Assembly (NCBI RefSeq): GCF_001280085.1
Contig: NZ_LGED01000240.1
Location: forward strand, 1 to 64,000
From: Saccharothrix sp. NRRL B-16348
Lineage (GTDB): Bacteria > Actinomycetota > Actinomycetes > Mycobacteriales > Pseudonocardiaceae
Direction: 5' to 3'
Length of the DNA stretch: 64,000 bases
Each line of letters begins with the position of its first letter. Position 1 is the first letter of the stretch. A model generated the notes under the pieces. That model ran no database searches and was not told where the DNA came from. It worked only from the letters and a program-made list of their open reading frames with translations. The translations under genes were made by a program, and so were the position numbers. Positions 46,342 through 55,891 of this stretch are shown piece after piece.

Positions 46342-47958
46342 ATGACCGAGGTGATCTCCGTGGAGATCGTCCGCACACCGAACCAGAACCAGGTCGACAC
46401 CGTGGTCGGCGACCTGGTCCGGGATTCGGCTCCGAGCAGGCTCACCGGGGGTGACGCCACCCTGTGGGGCGCCGAGGCGGAGTCGGAGGCGTCGATCCGC
46501 CTGGCGTGGACGACGCTGCACGAGACGTCCCGCCCGCTGGTCGCGGAGATCACCGCGCTGCGCGACGAGCTGCTCGCCGACGGCGTGGACCGCGTGGTCC
46601 TCGCCGGCATGGGCGGCTCGTCGCTCGCGCCCGAGGTGATCACGGGCACCGCCGGCGTGCCGCTGGTGGTGCTCGACACCACCGACCCCGGCCAGGTGGC
46701 CGAGGCGTTGGCGGGCGACCTGCAGCGCACGGTGGTCGTGGTGTCGTCCAAGTCGGGCGGCACCGTCGAGACCGACAGCCACCGGCGGATCTTCGAGGCG
46801 GCGTTCGAGGCGGCGGGCATCGACGCGGCGTCGCGGATCGTCGTGGTGACCGACCCGGGCTCGCCGCTGGAGGCGGCGTCGCGGGAAGCGGGCTACCGCA
46901 AGGTGTTCCTGGCCGACCCGCACGTCGGCGGCCGGTACTCGGCGCTGACCGCGTTCGGCCTGGTGCCGTCCGGCCTGGCGGGCGCGGACGTCGGCAAGCT
47001 GCTGGACGAGGCGGCGTCGGCCGCGCCGCTGGTGTCGGCCGACTCGCCGGACAACCCGGCGGTGGTGCTGGCGGCGACGTTCGCGGTGGCGCACGCGCAC
47101 GGCGCGGAGAAGATCGTGTTCGCCGACACCGGCTCGGGCATCGCCGGGTTCGGCGACTGGGCCGAGCAGCTGATCGCCGAGTCGACCGGCAAGAACGGCA
47201 CCGGCCTGCTGCCCGTGGTGGTCGAGGGTCCGGGCGCGCCCGGTTTCGTGGACGCCCGCACGGACGCCACGACCGTCGCGATCGGACCGGCCACCGGCTC
47301 GTCGACCATCGCGGTCGAGGGCTCGCTCGGCGCGCAGTTCCTGGTCTGGGAGTACGCGACCGCGCTGGTGAGCCGGGTGCTGGAGATCAACCCGTTCGAC
47401 CAGCCCGACGTCGAGGCGGCGAAGAAGGCGTCCCGGTCCCTGCTGGACTCCCCCGCCGCGTCGTCGGTCGAACCGGCCTTCGTGGACGGTCCGATCGAGG
47501 CCTACCCCAGCGAGGGCTGGCTGCCCGCGGACGTGAAGACGGTCGCCGAGGCGCTGAAGGCGCTCGTCGCCGCCGCCCCGGAGCACGGCTACCTGTCCGT
47601 GCAGGCCTACCTCGACCGGGTCGACGACGCGTCGTTCGCCCTCGTTCGCCCGGAGTTGGCGCAGCGTTCACACCTGCAGACCACCTTCGGGTGGGGGCCG
47701 CGCTTCCTGCACTCGACCGGCCAGTACCACAAGGGCGGTCACCAGAACGGCGTGTTCCTGCAGCTGACCGGCGCGTCCGAGACGCGGTTGGACGTGCCGG
47801 GCAGGCCGTACGACCTCAGCACGTTGCAGTTGGCCCAGGCGCTGGGCGACGGCCAGGTGCTCGCCGAACGCGGTCGCCCGGTGCTGCGGCTGCACCTGAC
47901 CGACCGCGTCGCCGGGCTCGCGCAGCTCGTCGAGGCAATCCAGGAGGATGGTTCGTGA
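46342..47958 (+). CDS. pgi: glucose-6-phosphate isomerase
   Basis: The 538-residue protein has SIS-domain motifs: VLAGMGGSSLAPEVITG (about 89-105) and VSSKSGGTVETDSH (about 135-148). HGAEKIVFADTGSGIAGFGDW and QYHKGGHQNGVFLQL are further blocks. It interconverts glucose- and fructose-6-phosphate. Its presence between tal and zwf feeds carbon into or out of the oxidative branch; mycobacteria lack pgi at this place but many Pseudonocardiales have it here. The stop overlaps the zwf start by 4 nt. Confidence 0.93.
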   Translation: MTEVISVEIVRTPNQNQVDTVVGDLVRDSAPSRLTGGDATLWGAEAESEASIRLAWTTLHETSRPLVAEITALRDELLADGVDRVVLAGMGGSSLAPEVITGTAGVPLVVLDTTDPGQVAEALAGDLQRTVVVVSSKSGGTVETDSHRRIFEAAFEAAGIDAASRIVVVTDPGSPLEAASREAGYRKVFLADPHVGGRYSALTAFGLVPSGLAGADVGKLLDEAASAAPLVSADSPDNPAVVLAATFAVAHAHGAEKIVFADTGSGIAGFGDWAEQLIAESTGKNGTGLLPVVVEGPGAPGFVDARTDATTVAIGPATGSSTIAVEGSLGAQFLVWEYATALVSRVLEINPFDQPDVEAAKKASRSLLDSPAASSVEPAFVDGPIEAYPSEGWLPADVKTVAEALKALVAAAPEHGYLSVQAYLDRVDDASFALVRPELAQRSHLQTTFGWGPRFLHSTGQYHKGGHQNGVFLQLTGASETRLDVPGRPYDLSTLQLAQALGDGQVLAERGRPVLRLHLTDRVAGLAQLVEAIQEDGS

Positions 47959-49496
47959 CTGCGCCCACCAAGCGCAACCCGCTGCGCGACCCGCGGGACA
48001 AGCGGCTCCCGCGCATCGCCGGGCCTTCCGGCCTGGTGATCTTCGGCGTGACGGGCGACCTGTCGCGCAAGAAGCTCATGCCCGCCATCTACGACCTGGC
48101 CAACCGCGGCCTGCTGCCGCCGGGCTTCGCGCTCGTCGGCTTCGCCCGCCGCGACTGGGCCGACCAGGACTTCATGCAGGTCGTGCACGACGCGGTCAGG
48201 GAGCACGCGCGCACGCCGTTCAGGCAGGCCGTCTGGGACCAGCTCGCCGAGGGCATCCGGTTCGTGCAGGGCACCTTCGACGACGACGCCGCGTTCGACT
48301 CGCTCGCCGCGACGCTCGCCGACCTGGACCGCGACCGCGGCACCGGCGGCAACCACGCGTTCTACCTGTCGGTGCCGCCCAGCGCGTTCACCACGGTGGT
48401 CAACCAGCTCAAGCGCGCGGGCCTGGCCACGCCGCCGACCGACAAGCCGGACCAGTGGCGGCGGGTGGTCATCGAGAAGCCGTTCGGCCACGACCTGACC
48501 AGCGCCAAGCAGCTCAACAAGACCGTCAACGACGTCTTCCCCGAGGAGTCGGTGTTCCGCATCGACCACTACCTCGGCAAGGAGACGGTGCAGAACATCC
48601 TGGCGCTGCGCTTCGCCAACCAGCTCTACGAGCCCATCTGGAACGCCAACTACGTCGACCACGTGCAGATCACCATGGCCGAGGACATCGGCCTCGGCGG
48701 TCGCGCGGGCTACTACGACGGCATCGGCGCGGCCCGCGACGTGATCCAGAACCACCTGCTCCAGCTGCTCGCGCTGACCGCGATGGAGGAGCCGGTGTCG
48801 TTCCGGCCCAGCGACCTGCGCGCGGAGAAGGTCAAGGTGCTGTCGGCGACCCGCTCGATCGGGCCGTTCGACGAGACCACCGCCCGCGGCCAGTACACCG
48901 GCGGCTGGCAGGGCGGGCAGAAGGTGCTCGGGCTGCTGGAGGAGGGCGGGTTCGCGAAGGACTCGGTCACCGAGACCTACGCGGCCATCACGTGCGAGGT
49001 GAACACCCGCCGCTGGGCGGGCGTGCCGTTCTACCTGCGCACCGGCAAGCGCCTGGGCCGCCGCGTCACCGAGGTGGCCGTGGTGTTCAAGCGCGCGCCG
49101 CACCTGCCGTTCGACGACACCGCCACCGAGGAGCTGGGGCAGAACGCCCTGGTCGTGCGCGTGCAGCCGGACGAGGGCGTGACCATCCGGTTCGGCTCCA
49201 AGGTGCCGGGCAACTCGATGGAGGTCCGCGACGTCACGATGGACTTCGGCTACGGCCACGCGTTCACCGAGTCGTCGCCCGAGGCCTACGAGCGGCTGCT
49301 GCTGGACGTGCTGCTCGGCGAGCCGTCGCTGTTCCCGAAGAACGACGAGGTCGAGCTGTCCTGGGAGATCCTGGACCCCGTCATGAAGCACTGGGGCGCC
49401 ACCGGCGCGCCGGAGAAGTACAAGGCAGGCACCTGGGGACCGGCGTCGGCGGACGAGATGCTGGCCCGCACCGGCAGGCACTGGAGGCGTCCGTGA
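47955..49496 (+). CDS. zwf: glucose-6-phosphate 1-dehydrogenase
   Basis: The 513-residue protein carries the NADP loop FGVTGDLSRKKLMPA (about 29-43) and catalytic RIDHYLGKETVQN (about 202-214), and ends in a typical C-terminal beta-sheet region. It oxidises glucose-6-phosphate to the lactone, giving NADPH. GTG 47955 overlaps the pgi stop; the longer frame from 46464 is a shadow of pgi. The stop overlaps the opcA start. With OpcA and Pgl it forms the oxidative branch. Confidence 0.96.
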   Translation: MTAPTKRNPLRDPRDKRLPRIAGPSGLVIFGVTGDLSRKKLMPAIYDLANRGLLPPGFALVGFARRDWADQDFMQVVHDAVREHARTPFRQAVWDQLAEGIRFVQGTFDDDAAFDSLAATLADLDRDRGTGGNHAFYLSVPPSAFTTVVNQLKRAGLATPPTDKPDQWRRVVIEKPFGHDLTSAKQLNKTVNDVFPEESVFRIDHYLGKETVQNILALRFANQLYEPIWNANYVDHVQITMAEDIGLGGRAGYYDGIGAARDVIQNHLLQLLALTAMEEPVSFRPSDLRAEKVKVLSATRSIGPFDETTARGQYTGGWQGGQKVLGLLEEGGFAKDSVTETYAAITCEVNTRRWAGVPFYLRTGKRLGRRVTEVAVVFKRAPHLPFDDTATEELGQNALVVRVQPDEGVTIRFGSKVPGNSMEVRDVTMDFGYGHAFTESSPEAYERLLLDVLLGEPSLFPKNDEVELSWEILDPVMKHWGATGAPEKYKAGTWGPASADEMLARTGRHWRRP

Positions 49497-50662
49497 TCAT
49501 CGACCTGCCCTCGACCACCACGTCGCAGGTCAACAGCAAGCTCGTGCAGCTGCGCGAGGAAGGCGGCGCGGTCACCCTCGGCCGGGTGCTGACGCTGGTC
49601 ATCGTGACCGACGACGGCACCAAGACCGAGGACGCCGTCGACGCGGCCAACGACGCCAGCCGCGAGCACCCCTGCCGGGTGATCGTGGTGGCGCGCGGCG
49701 CGCGCAAGGCCGCCCCCCGGCTCGACGCGCAGATCCGCGTCGGCGGAGACGCGGGCGCGTCCGAGGTCATCGTGCTGCGCCTGTACGGCGAGCTGGCCAA
49801 CGAGGGCGCTTCGTGCGTCGTGCCGCTGCTGCTGCCGGACACCCCGGTGGTGGCGTGGTGGCCGAACGAGGCGCCCGCCGTGCCCGCCGAGGACCCCATC
49901 GGGCAGCTCGCGCAGCGCCGGATCACCGACACGGCGGCGGAGAAGAACCCGATCCGGGCGCTGGACCAGCGCAAGTCGGGCTACCGGCCCGGCGACACGG
50001 ACCTGGCGTGGACGCGGCTGACGCTGTGGCGGGCGATGCTCGCGTCGGCGTTCGACCTGCCGCCGTACGAGAAGGTCACCGAGGCCGAGGTGAGCGGCGA
50101 GAGCGACTCGCCGTCGACCGACCTGCTGGCCGCGTGGCTCGCCGGGTGCCTGCGGGTGCCGGTGAAGCGCCTGAAGGCCACCCGCGGCGAGGGCATCGTC
50201 GACGTGCGGCTGGAGCGCCGGTCCGGGGTGGTGGAGCTGTCGCGCCCGGACGGCAAGGTCGGCACGCTGACCCAGCCCGGCCAGCCGGAGCGGCGGGTCG
50301 CGCTGCAGCGGCGGCAGGTGCGGGACTGCCTGGCCGAGGAGCTGCGCCGGCTCGACCCGGACGAGGTGTACGAGGCGGCGTTGCGGTCGCTGGGCAAGGT
50401 CGTGCGCGGCCGGACCGCGCCGACGAAGGCCGCCGCCGCGACGCGCAAGCCCGCGTCCGGCACTGCGTCCGGCGCTGCCAAGGCGAAGTCGGACGGCGGG
50501 CCCGGCGCCAAGGCCGCCGACGCTCCGGTGGACGGCAAGTCGGACGGCAAGGTGGACGCGAAGGTGACCGCGGACGCCAAGCCGGCGAAGGCCGCGTCGA
50601 AGACCGGTCCCAAGGCCGCGAAGGCCGCGCCCAAGGCGGCGAAGGCGAAGGCCGGCTCGTGA
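49493..50662 (+). CDS. opcA: OpcA, glucose-6-phosphate dehydrogenase assembly/allosteric protein
   Basis: The 389-residue protein has an OpcA core (about 1-310) with TPVVAWWPNEAPAVPAEDPI and ARSFDL-like YRPGDTDLAWTRLTLWRAMLAS blocks. OpcA tunes Zwf activity in cyanobacteria and actinobacteria. The last 75 or so residues form a Lys/Ala-rich tail (repeats like AAKAAPKAAKAKAGS) not needed for the family fold. Such tails are histone H1-like, so it may touch DNA or RNA, or be a disordered linker. GTG 49493 overlaps the zwf stop by 4 nt. Confidence 0.9.
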   Translation: MIIDLPSTTTSQVNSKLVQLREEGGAVTLGRVLTLVIVTDDGTKTEDAVDAANDASREHPCRVIVVARGARKAAPRLDAQIRVGGDAGASEVIVLRLYGELANEGASCVVPLLLPDTPVVAWWPNEAPAVPAEDPIGQLAQRRITDTAAEKNPIRALDQRKSGYRPGDTDLAWTRLTLWRAMLASAFDLPPYEKVTEAEVSGESDSPSTDLLAAWLAGCLRVPVKRLKATRGEGIVDVRLERRSGVVELSRPDGKVGTLTQPGQPERRVALQRRQVRDCLAEELRRLDPDEVYEAALRSLGKVVRGRTAPTKAAAATRKPASGTASGAAKAKSDGGPGAKAADAPVDGKSDGKVDAKVTADAKPAKAASKTGPKAAKAAPKAAKAKAGS

Positions 50663-51420
50663 GCCGTCCCGAGGTGGTGGTGCACCGTGACGGCGACCTG
50701 CTGGCCGCCGCCACGGCCGCCCGCCTGGTCACCGCGCTGGTGGACGCGCAGACCGCGCGCGGGTCGGCGTCGCTGGTGCTGACCGGCGGGCGGACCGGCA
50801 TCGCGGTGCTGGAGCACCTGCGCGCCACGCCCGCCCGGGACGCCGTGGACTGGACCCGGGTCGACTTGTACTGGGGCGACGAGCGGTTCCTGCCAGCCGG
50901 GCACCCCGAGCGCAACGAGACGCAGGCGCGAGAGGCGTTGCTGGACCACGTGCCGGTGCCGGTTTCGCGCGTGCACGTCATGGAGCCGTCGGACGGGCGG
51001 TTCGGCGACGACCCGGACGCCGCCGCCGAGGCGTACGCCGAGGTGCTCGCCGCCGGGTCCGAGGGCGACGGTTCCGTGCCGTCGTTCGACGTGTGCCTGC
51101 TCGGTGTCGGCGAGGAAGGGCACGTGGCGTCGATCTTCCCGGAGTCGCCGGCGGTGGCGGAGCGGGAGCGCGGTGTCGTCGCGGTGCGCGACTGCCCCAA
51201 GCCGCCACCGACCCGCGTGAGCCTCACCCTGCCCGCGATCCGCGCGGCGCGGGAGGTGTGGCTGATGACGACGGGTGCGGCGAAGGCACCGGCCGTGGCC
51301 ACCGGCCTGACCGGCGCCGGCGAGGACCAGTTGCCCGCCGCGGGCGCCCGCGGACGGCAGCGCACCCTGTGGCTGCTCGACTCGGCCGCCGCCGCGCAGT
51401 TGGCCACCCCGTTGGCCTGA
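50659..51420 (+). CDS. pgl: 6-phosphogluconolactonase
   Basis: The 253-residue protein of the NagB/Pgl fold has LVLTGGRTGIAVLEHL, VDLYWGDERFLPAGHPERN (about 68-86) and LLGVGEEGHVASIFPES (about 146-162). It hydrolyses the lactone made by Zwf to 6-phosphogluconate. GTG 50659 overlaps the opcA stop by 4 nt. It is the last gene of the operon and is followed by a hairpin terminator. Confidence 0.94.
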   Translation: MSRPEVVVHRDGDLLAAATAARLVTALVDAQTARGSASLVLTGGRTGIAVLEHLRATPARDAVDWTRVDLYWGDERFLPAGHPERNETQAREALLDHVPVPVSRVHVMEPSDGRFGDDPDAAAEAYAEVLAAGSEGDGSVPSFDVCLLGVGEEGHVASIFPESPAVAERERGVVAVRDCPKPPPTRVSLTLPAIRAAREVWLMTTGAAKAPAVATGLTGAGEDQLPAAGARGRQRTLWLLDSAAAAQLATPLA

Positions 51421-51435
51421 AACCCGGCCGTTCCG

Positions 51436-51468
51436 CTGCCGCCGTCGTCCTCCCGGGCACGGCGGCAG
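51436..51468 (+). terminator. hairpin terminator of the pentose phosphate operon
   Basis: A 10-bp stem, CTGCCGCCGT (51436-51445) with ACGGCGGCAG (51459-51468), lies 16 nt after the pgl stop and has a 13-nt loop. It has no U-tract. A smaller GTCCG/CGGAC inverted repeat at about 51521-51535 lies in the upstream region of the sensor kinase. Confidence 0.7.
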
Positions 51469-51641
51469 TGGCGTTCCGGGGGTGATTTCGCGCACTCGCG
51501 GACGGCCTTCACGCACGTTGTCCGCTTATCGGACGTTCGCGCTCGCAATTTTGTGCGGCGGCGGGCGTCCCGTTCGGGTAATCACAGCATCTCGAAGGGT
51601 GAGCGGGTCGTCCGAGCGGGTCGGGGGCGGAAAGGCGGGTC

Positions 51642-52931
51642 ATGCCAAGCGTGATGACAGCGCAGTACGGTGAGGACCGGCGGACAGCTGACACAGGAGG
51701 TCGGACCCTGGCCGGCAACGCTGTCGAAAGGCTGCCGAGCGGTCGGGTCAACGGCGTTCCGACCGAGCGGGTGCGGCGTGCTGCGTTCCCGGGGGCGATC
51801 GGGCGGCTGGTCGGCCGGCACCGGCAGGTGGCGTTCGACGCGGCGGCCGTCGGCATCGCGGCGCTGGACGTGTGGCTGCGGGTCGTGCCCGAGGCCGAGC
51901 CGTACAACTACGTGCTGTCGGTCGTGTCGGTGGCGGCGGTGGCGCTGCGCCGCCGGTTCCCGTTCCTGGTCGTGCTGATCACCGTGCCCGGTTTCCTGGC
52001 CGGGTGGGCGCAGTTGGCGGCGATGATCGCGCTGGGGACGTTGGCGAGGCAGCAGCTGCTGTCCGCGCAGACCTACGTCGGCGCCGCGCTGGTGTGGCTG
52101 AGCCGGTTCTTCGTGTGGCCGCCGGACGAGTTCGTGGCGTTGGACTGGAAGACGCACGTCCACAACGCCATCTACGGGTGCATCGTCGCCGGGATGCCGA
52201 TCGCGATCGGGTTGCTGGCGCACGCGCGGGAGGAGTTGTCGGCGCGGATAGCCGAGTTGGCGGCGAGCCGGGAGCGGGAGAAGGTGCTGCACGCGCGCGC
52301 GGTGCGGGCGGACGAGCGGGCCAGGTTGGCGCGGGAGATGCACGACGTCGTGTCGCACCAGGTGAGCTTGATCGCGATGCAGGCGGGTGCGCTGCGGATG
52401 GCGGCGGCCGACCCCAACGCCAAGCAGGTCGCCGGGACGATCCGGATGTTGAGCACGAGGACGTTGGACGAGCTGCGGCAGCTGGTGAGCGTGCTGCGGA
52501 CGACGAACGGCGACGACTCGCCGCAGCCTCGACTGGAGGAGCTGGCGCAGTTGGTCGGCGCGGCGGGGATTCCGGCGACGTTGACCGTGCAGGGCCCGGT
52601 GGCTGATCTGCCGGCCCCGGTGTCGGGCGCGGCGTACCGGACGGTGCAGGAGGCGTTGACGAACGTGCGGAAGCACGCGTGTGGTGCGGCGACGGCGGTG
52701 CTGGTGGTCGCCGATGCCGATCAGCTGCGCGTGGAGGTGCGCAACGAGGCGCCGGAGGGTGCGGCGGTGGGGTCGGTGGACGCGGGGACGTTGCCCAGCG
52801 GCGGTCACGGCTTGGTGGGGCTGCGCGAGCGTGCGGCGTTGCTGGACGGTGAGCTGGAAGCGGGCCCGACGGACAGCGGCGGCTTCGCCGTCAAGGTAAC
52901 GTTCCCGCTGGTCAGGACCCTGGAACCGTAA
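51642..52931 (+). CDS. NarL-type sensor histidine kinase
   Basis: The 429-residue protein has an N-terminal membrane part of four or five helices (about 45-195). A coiled-coil region follows, then a HisKA_3 domain with ERARLAREMHDVVSHQVSLI (phospho-His about residue 236), and a degenerate HATPase (YRTVQEALTNVRKHA, GTLPSGGHGLVGLRERAALL). It would phosphorylate a LuxR-type response regulator, but none is encoded beside it, so it is an orphan here. ATG 51642 has a weak AGGCGG site. The signal is unknown. Confidence 0.85.
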   Translation: MPSVMTAQYGEDRRTADTGGRTLAGNAVERLPSGRVNGVPTERVRRAAFPGAIGRLVGRHRQVAFDAAAVGIAALDVWLRVVPEAEPYNYVLSVVSVAAVALRRRFPFLVVLITVPGFLAGWAQLAAMIALGTLARQQLLSAQTYVGAALVWLSRFFVWPPDEFVALDWKTHVHNAIYGCIVAGMPIAIGLLAHAREELSARIAELAASREREKVLHARAVRADERARLAREMHDVVSHQVSLIAMQAGALRMAAADPNAKQVAGTIRMLSTRTLDELRQLVSVLRTTNGDDSPQPRLEELAQLVGAAGIPATLTVQGPVADLPAPVSGAAYRTVQEALTNVRKHACGAATAVLVVADADQLRVEVRNEAPEGAAVGSVDAGTLPSGGHGLVGLRERAALLDGELEAGPTDSGGFAVKVTFPLVRTLEP

Positions 52932-53106
52932 CCCTCGGGTCCACTATCGAGTGAACCCGCAAAATGCCATCAACCAAAACGCCGTTATCCTCACCTTCGA
53001 ACGTCGGTTGAAACAACGAGGACCGCCGACCAACCCCCGCCTATCCCAGCCTCACCGGCCACGTACCAGCCGCCTCAGCACATGAGCCGTGACCGGGCAC
53101 CGGCCA

Positions 53107-55041
53107 TCAGCGGAGAGCCGACCGCCGAGCAGCCACCGCCGTGCACACCGCCGCCACCACACCCAGCCCGCCGCACACCAACGCCGGCCCCAGGTCGGGC
53201 GTGTGGCGCAGCAGCACGGACGGCAGGAGCCACACCGCCACGCCGAGCAGGAAGCCCAGCGGCGCCGCCACGACCACCGCCGCCGTCCCCGCCTGACGCC
53301 GCCGCAACGACCGCAGGATCGACTCCAGGTACGCGAGCGCGAACAGCAGCAGCACCACGCTCCCCGCGCCCATGATGCTGACCATCGGGTGCGTGACCGG
53401 CTGGAGGGAGTAGTCGGCGGACTTGCCGCCGGCCGTCACCGTCGCCACCGCCGCGCCGCCCACGATCCACCGGCTCGCGCCCGGCAGCTCGAACGCCAGC
53501 GGTGGCGCGGTCGGAGTGGGGGTGTCGGGCTGTGTGCCGCCGGCGGCCGTCGGTGGGGTGCCGTCGGTGGGCGGGGAGGCGGGCACGTCGGCCAGCGTGA
53601 TGCCGGCCGCCGTCACGGTGAGGCGCGCGGTCGACGGGTCGCCTTGGCCCACGGACACCGGCTTGCTCAGGTCGACGTCGAGGACCGGCAGGGCGCGGTC
53701 CGGCACGGCGAAGGGGACGGCGATCATCACGGCGGCCGCGAGGGCCGCGGCCAGGGCGAACCACCGGGTGGGCTTCGGGGCGGCCAGCAGTTGTGCGGCG
53801 GGCACGAGGGTTTGCGCGCCCAGCCGCACGGGGGTCGACGCGGTGTCCACGAAGGTCGCCCGGACGGGGATGTTGAAGGCGTCGTGCGGCGCGGATGGGC
53901 CGGTCGCGGGGTGGGTCGGGTGTGCCGACTGCGAGTGCGCGGAGTGGGTTGGGTGCGCCGAGTGGGTCGGGTGCGTGGGTTGGGTCGGGTGCGAGGGGTG
54001 GGCCAGGTCGGTAGTGCGAGCGGGGTCCGCGGAGTTGTTGAGGTGCGCGGGATTGGCGGAATGCGCGGGGTCGGCCAGGTCGGCGCGGCCGGCAGGGCCG
54101 GTGAGGTGGGCGCGGCCGGCAAGGTCGGTGAGGTGGGCCGGGCGGGTGGTCGCGGCGGCGACTTGGGGGCTCAGGTGGACCGGGGTGCCGAGGCGCAGCA
54201 GCCAGTCCCGGCCGAAGACCTCCGCCGCCGCGGCCGCCAGGTCCACGGCGAAGGTCTCCGCGTTGCGGTACCGGGCCTGAGGGTCGCGTTCAATCCCCCG
54301 CATGATCACTCGGGCGAGTGGATTTGGTACCTCGATCAGGGAACGGGGTTGTTGGTAGACGTGACGCTGGATCATCGCCAACGCCCCGCCGCCGCTGTCG
54401 AACGGCAGCCTGCCGCTCAGCAGCTCGTACAGCACCGTCGCCGCACCGTAGACGTCGGCCGCCGGGCTCAGCGGATTGCCCAACGCCTGCTCCGGCGACA
54501 AGTACGCGGGCGTGCCGAGCACCTGCCCGCCGTGCGTCACGAGCGTCGCCCCCTCGCTCACCACCTGCGAGATCCCGAAATCGGCGACCTTGAGCACCCC
54601 ACCGGCGGTGAACAACAAATTCTTCGGCTTCACGTCCAGGTGCAGCACCCCTGCCTCGTGCGCGGCGTGCAGGCCGGCCAGCATCGCCAGGCCGTAAGCA
54701 CACGACGTCGCCGGGGTGACACCTGAACCGGTGAACTTCGACCACACCGTGCCACCGTCGAGCTTCTCCATCACCAGCAGGTGCTCGCCGCGGTCCTGGA
54801 CGTAGTCGTACACGGGCACGATGTGCGGGTGGTCGAGCCGCGCCAGCAACCGCGCCTCGTGCGCGAACCGGGCGCTCATCCGCTCGTCCGAAGCGAGCAC
54901 GCCGGGCAGCCGCTTCACCGCCACCGCCCGCCCCAACGGCCGGTGCACGCCCGCGTACACGACCCCCATCCCGCCGCGCCCGACCTCCGCGCCGAGGTCG
55001 TACTGCGGCAGCGCCGCGACGACGTTCGCCGACACCGTCAC
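53107..55041 (-). CDS. PknB-type serine/threonine kinase with membrane and extracytoplasmic region
   Basis: The 644-residue protein has a kinase domain (about 15-280) with GRGGMGVVYAG, VAVKRLP (Lys43), HLDVKPKNLLF and ADFGIS, so catalysis is expected although HRD reads HLD. A low-complexity juxtamembrane stretch (about 295-410) is rich in His, Pro and Thr (HPTHPTHSAHPTHSAH), preceded by repeats like DLAGRAHLTGPAGRA. Membrane helices lie at about 440-460 and near the C-terminus (three more). GTG 55041 overlaps the stop of the upstream membrane protein by 4 nt, so the two work together. The signal and targets are unknown. Confidence 0.85.
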   Translation of the reverse strand: MTVSANVVAALPQYDLGAEVGRGGMGVVYAGVHRPLGRAVAVKRLPGVLASDERMSARFAHEARLLARLDHPHIVPVYDYVQDRGEHLLVMEKLDGGTVWSKFTGSGVTPATSCAYGLAMLAGLHAAHEAGVLHLDVKPKNLLFTAGGVLKVADFGISQVVSEGATLVTHGGQVLGTPAYLSPEQALGNPLSPAADVYGAATVLYELLSGRLPFDSGGGALAMIQRHVYQQPRSLIEVPNPLARVIMRGIERDPQARYRNAETFAVDLAAAAAEVFGRDWLLRLGTPVHLSPQVAAATTRPAHLTDLAGRAHLTGPAGRADLADPAHSANPAHLNNSADPARTTDLAHPSHPTQPTHPTHSAHPTHSAHSQSAHPTHPATGPSAPHDAFNIPVRATFVDTASTPVRLGAQTLVPAAQLLAAPKPTRWFALAAALAAAVMIAVPFAVPDRALPVLDVDLSKPVSVGQGDPSTARLTVTAAGITLADVPASPPTDGTPPTAAGGTQPDTPTPTAPPLAFELPGASRWIVGGAAVATVTAGGKSADYSLQPVTHPMVSIMGAGSVVLLLFALAYLESILRSLRRRQAGTAAVVVAAPLGFLLGVAVWLLPSVLLRHTPDLGPALVCGGLGVVAAVCTAVAARRSALR

Positions 55042-55847
55042 GCCACACCGCCCGGCAACGGCCGCGTGATGCGCTGCGTGGCCTCCGGGTCGACCGGAGA
55101 AGAACCCGGGGGCAGGTGCGAGTCGTCCGCGTCCGGGTGCGGTGTCAGGTAGCCGAGGACGAACGCGACCGCCGCGGCCCCCACCACGAACGGGATCTCC
55201 GCGGCCGGCGACGGCGCCACGACCCGCAGCACGGACAGCGAGATCACCGCGACGAGCCCGGTGCCGACGCCGGCGGGCAGGAACCGCATCGCCCGCTGCC
55301 ACCGGTTCGCGGGCAGCCGCCGCCGGGCCAGCGCGACCAGCGCGCCCGCCCACGCCAGCAGCGTCAACCCGAACACGGCCAGCCCGAACACCCCGTAGAC
55401 CGACCACATCGAACCGCGCACGTCACCGGTCATGCCGATCGACGCGACCACGTCGCGGTTGGTGTCGAGCACTTCCAGCTCGGTCGGCAGCAGGCCGGTC
55501 GCCTGGGCGCCGAGCTGACCGAGGTCCAGCACGAACCCGCGCGTGACGCTTTCCTTGGCAGGCACGTCGAACGGCACGGTCGTGTCGTAGGAGAAGAACG
55601 TCAACGCGAGCGCCGTGCCGGACAGCCGGATCGTCTTGATGTGCCGCACCGTGTCCGTTCCGTTGTGGACGGTCACGGAGATGAGGGAGGAGCCGGACGG
55701 GTCGAGCAGCAACTCGTCCTCGCCGACCGGGGTGCCGTCCACCGTGGCGTCGATGGTGACCGTGTCCCCGGCGGCGTGGGCCGGGCCGACGCCGAGGAAG
55801 ATCCCGCACAGGAGCAGTAAACCGACGCTGCTCATAATGCGTCTCAC
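55038..55847 (-). CDS. exported/membrane protein coupled to the Ser/Thr kinase
   Basis: The 269-residue protein has a signal peptide (about 1-26, cleavage after AHA) and an extracellular beta-rich domain (about 27-145). Three helices follow (about 150-172, 188-210, 215-235), then a cytoplasmic tail ending PEATQRITRPLPGG. The tail threonines are possible targets of the kinase translated from the overlapping gene. No named family recognised. It is probably a sensor or regulator of the kinase. It is divergent from the Thr-rich protein gene, with only 44 nt between the starts. Confidence 0.7.
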   Translation of the reverse strand: MRRIMSSVGLLLLCGIFLGVGPAHAAGDTVTIDATVDGTPVGEDELLLDPSGSSLISVTVHNGTDTVRHIKTIRLSGTALALTFFSYDTTVPFDVPAKESVTRGFVLDLGQLGAQATGLLPTELEVLDTNRDVVASIGMTGDVRGSMWSVYGVFGLAVFGLTLLAWAGALVALARRRLPANRWQRAMRFLPAGVGTGLVAVISLSVLRVVAPSPAAEIPFVVGAAAVAFVLGYLTPHPDADDSHLPPGSSPVDPEATQRITRPLPGGVA

Positions 55848-55891
55848 AAGGGCACCTCATCGGGGGGTAGCGGACTGGTCCGGGAGTCGGC

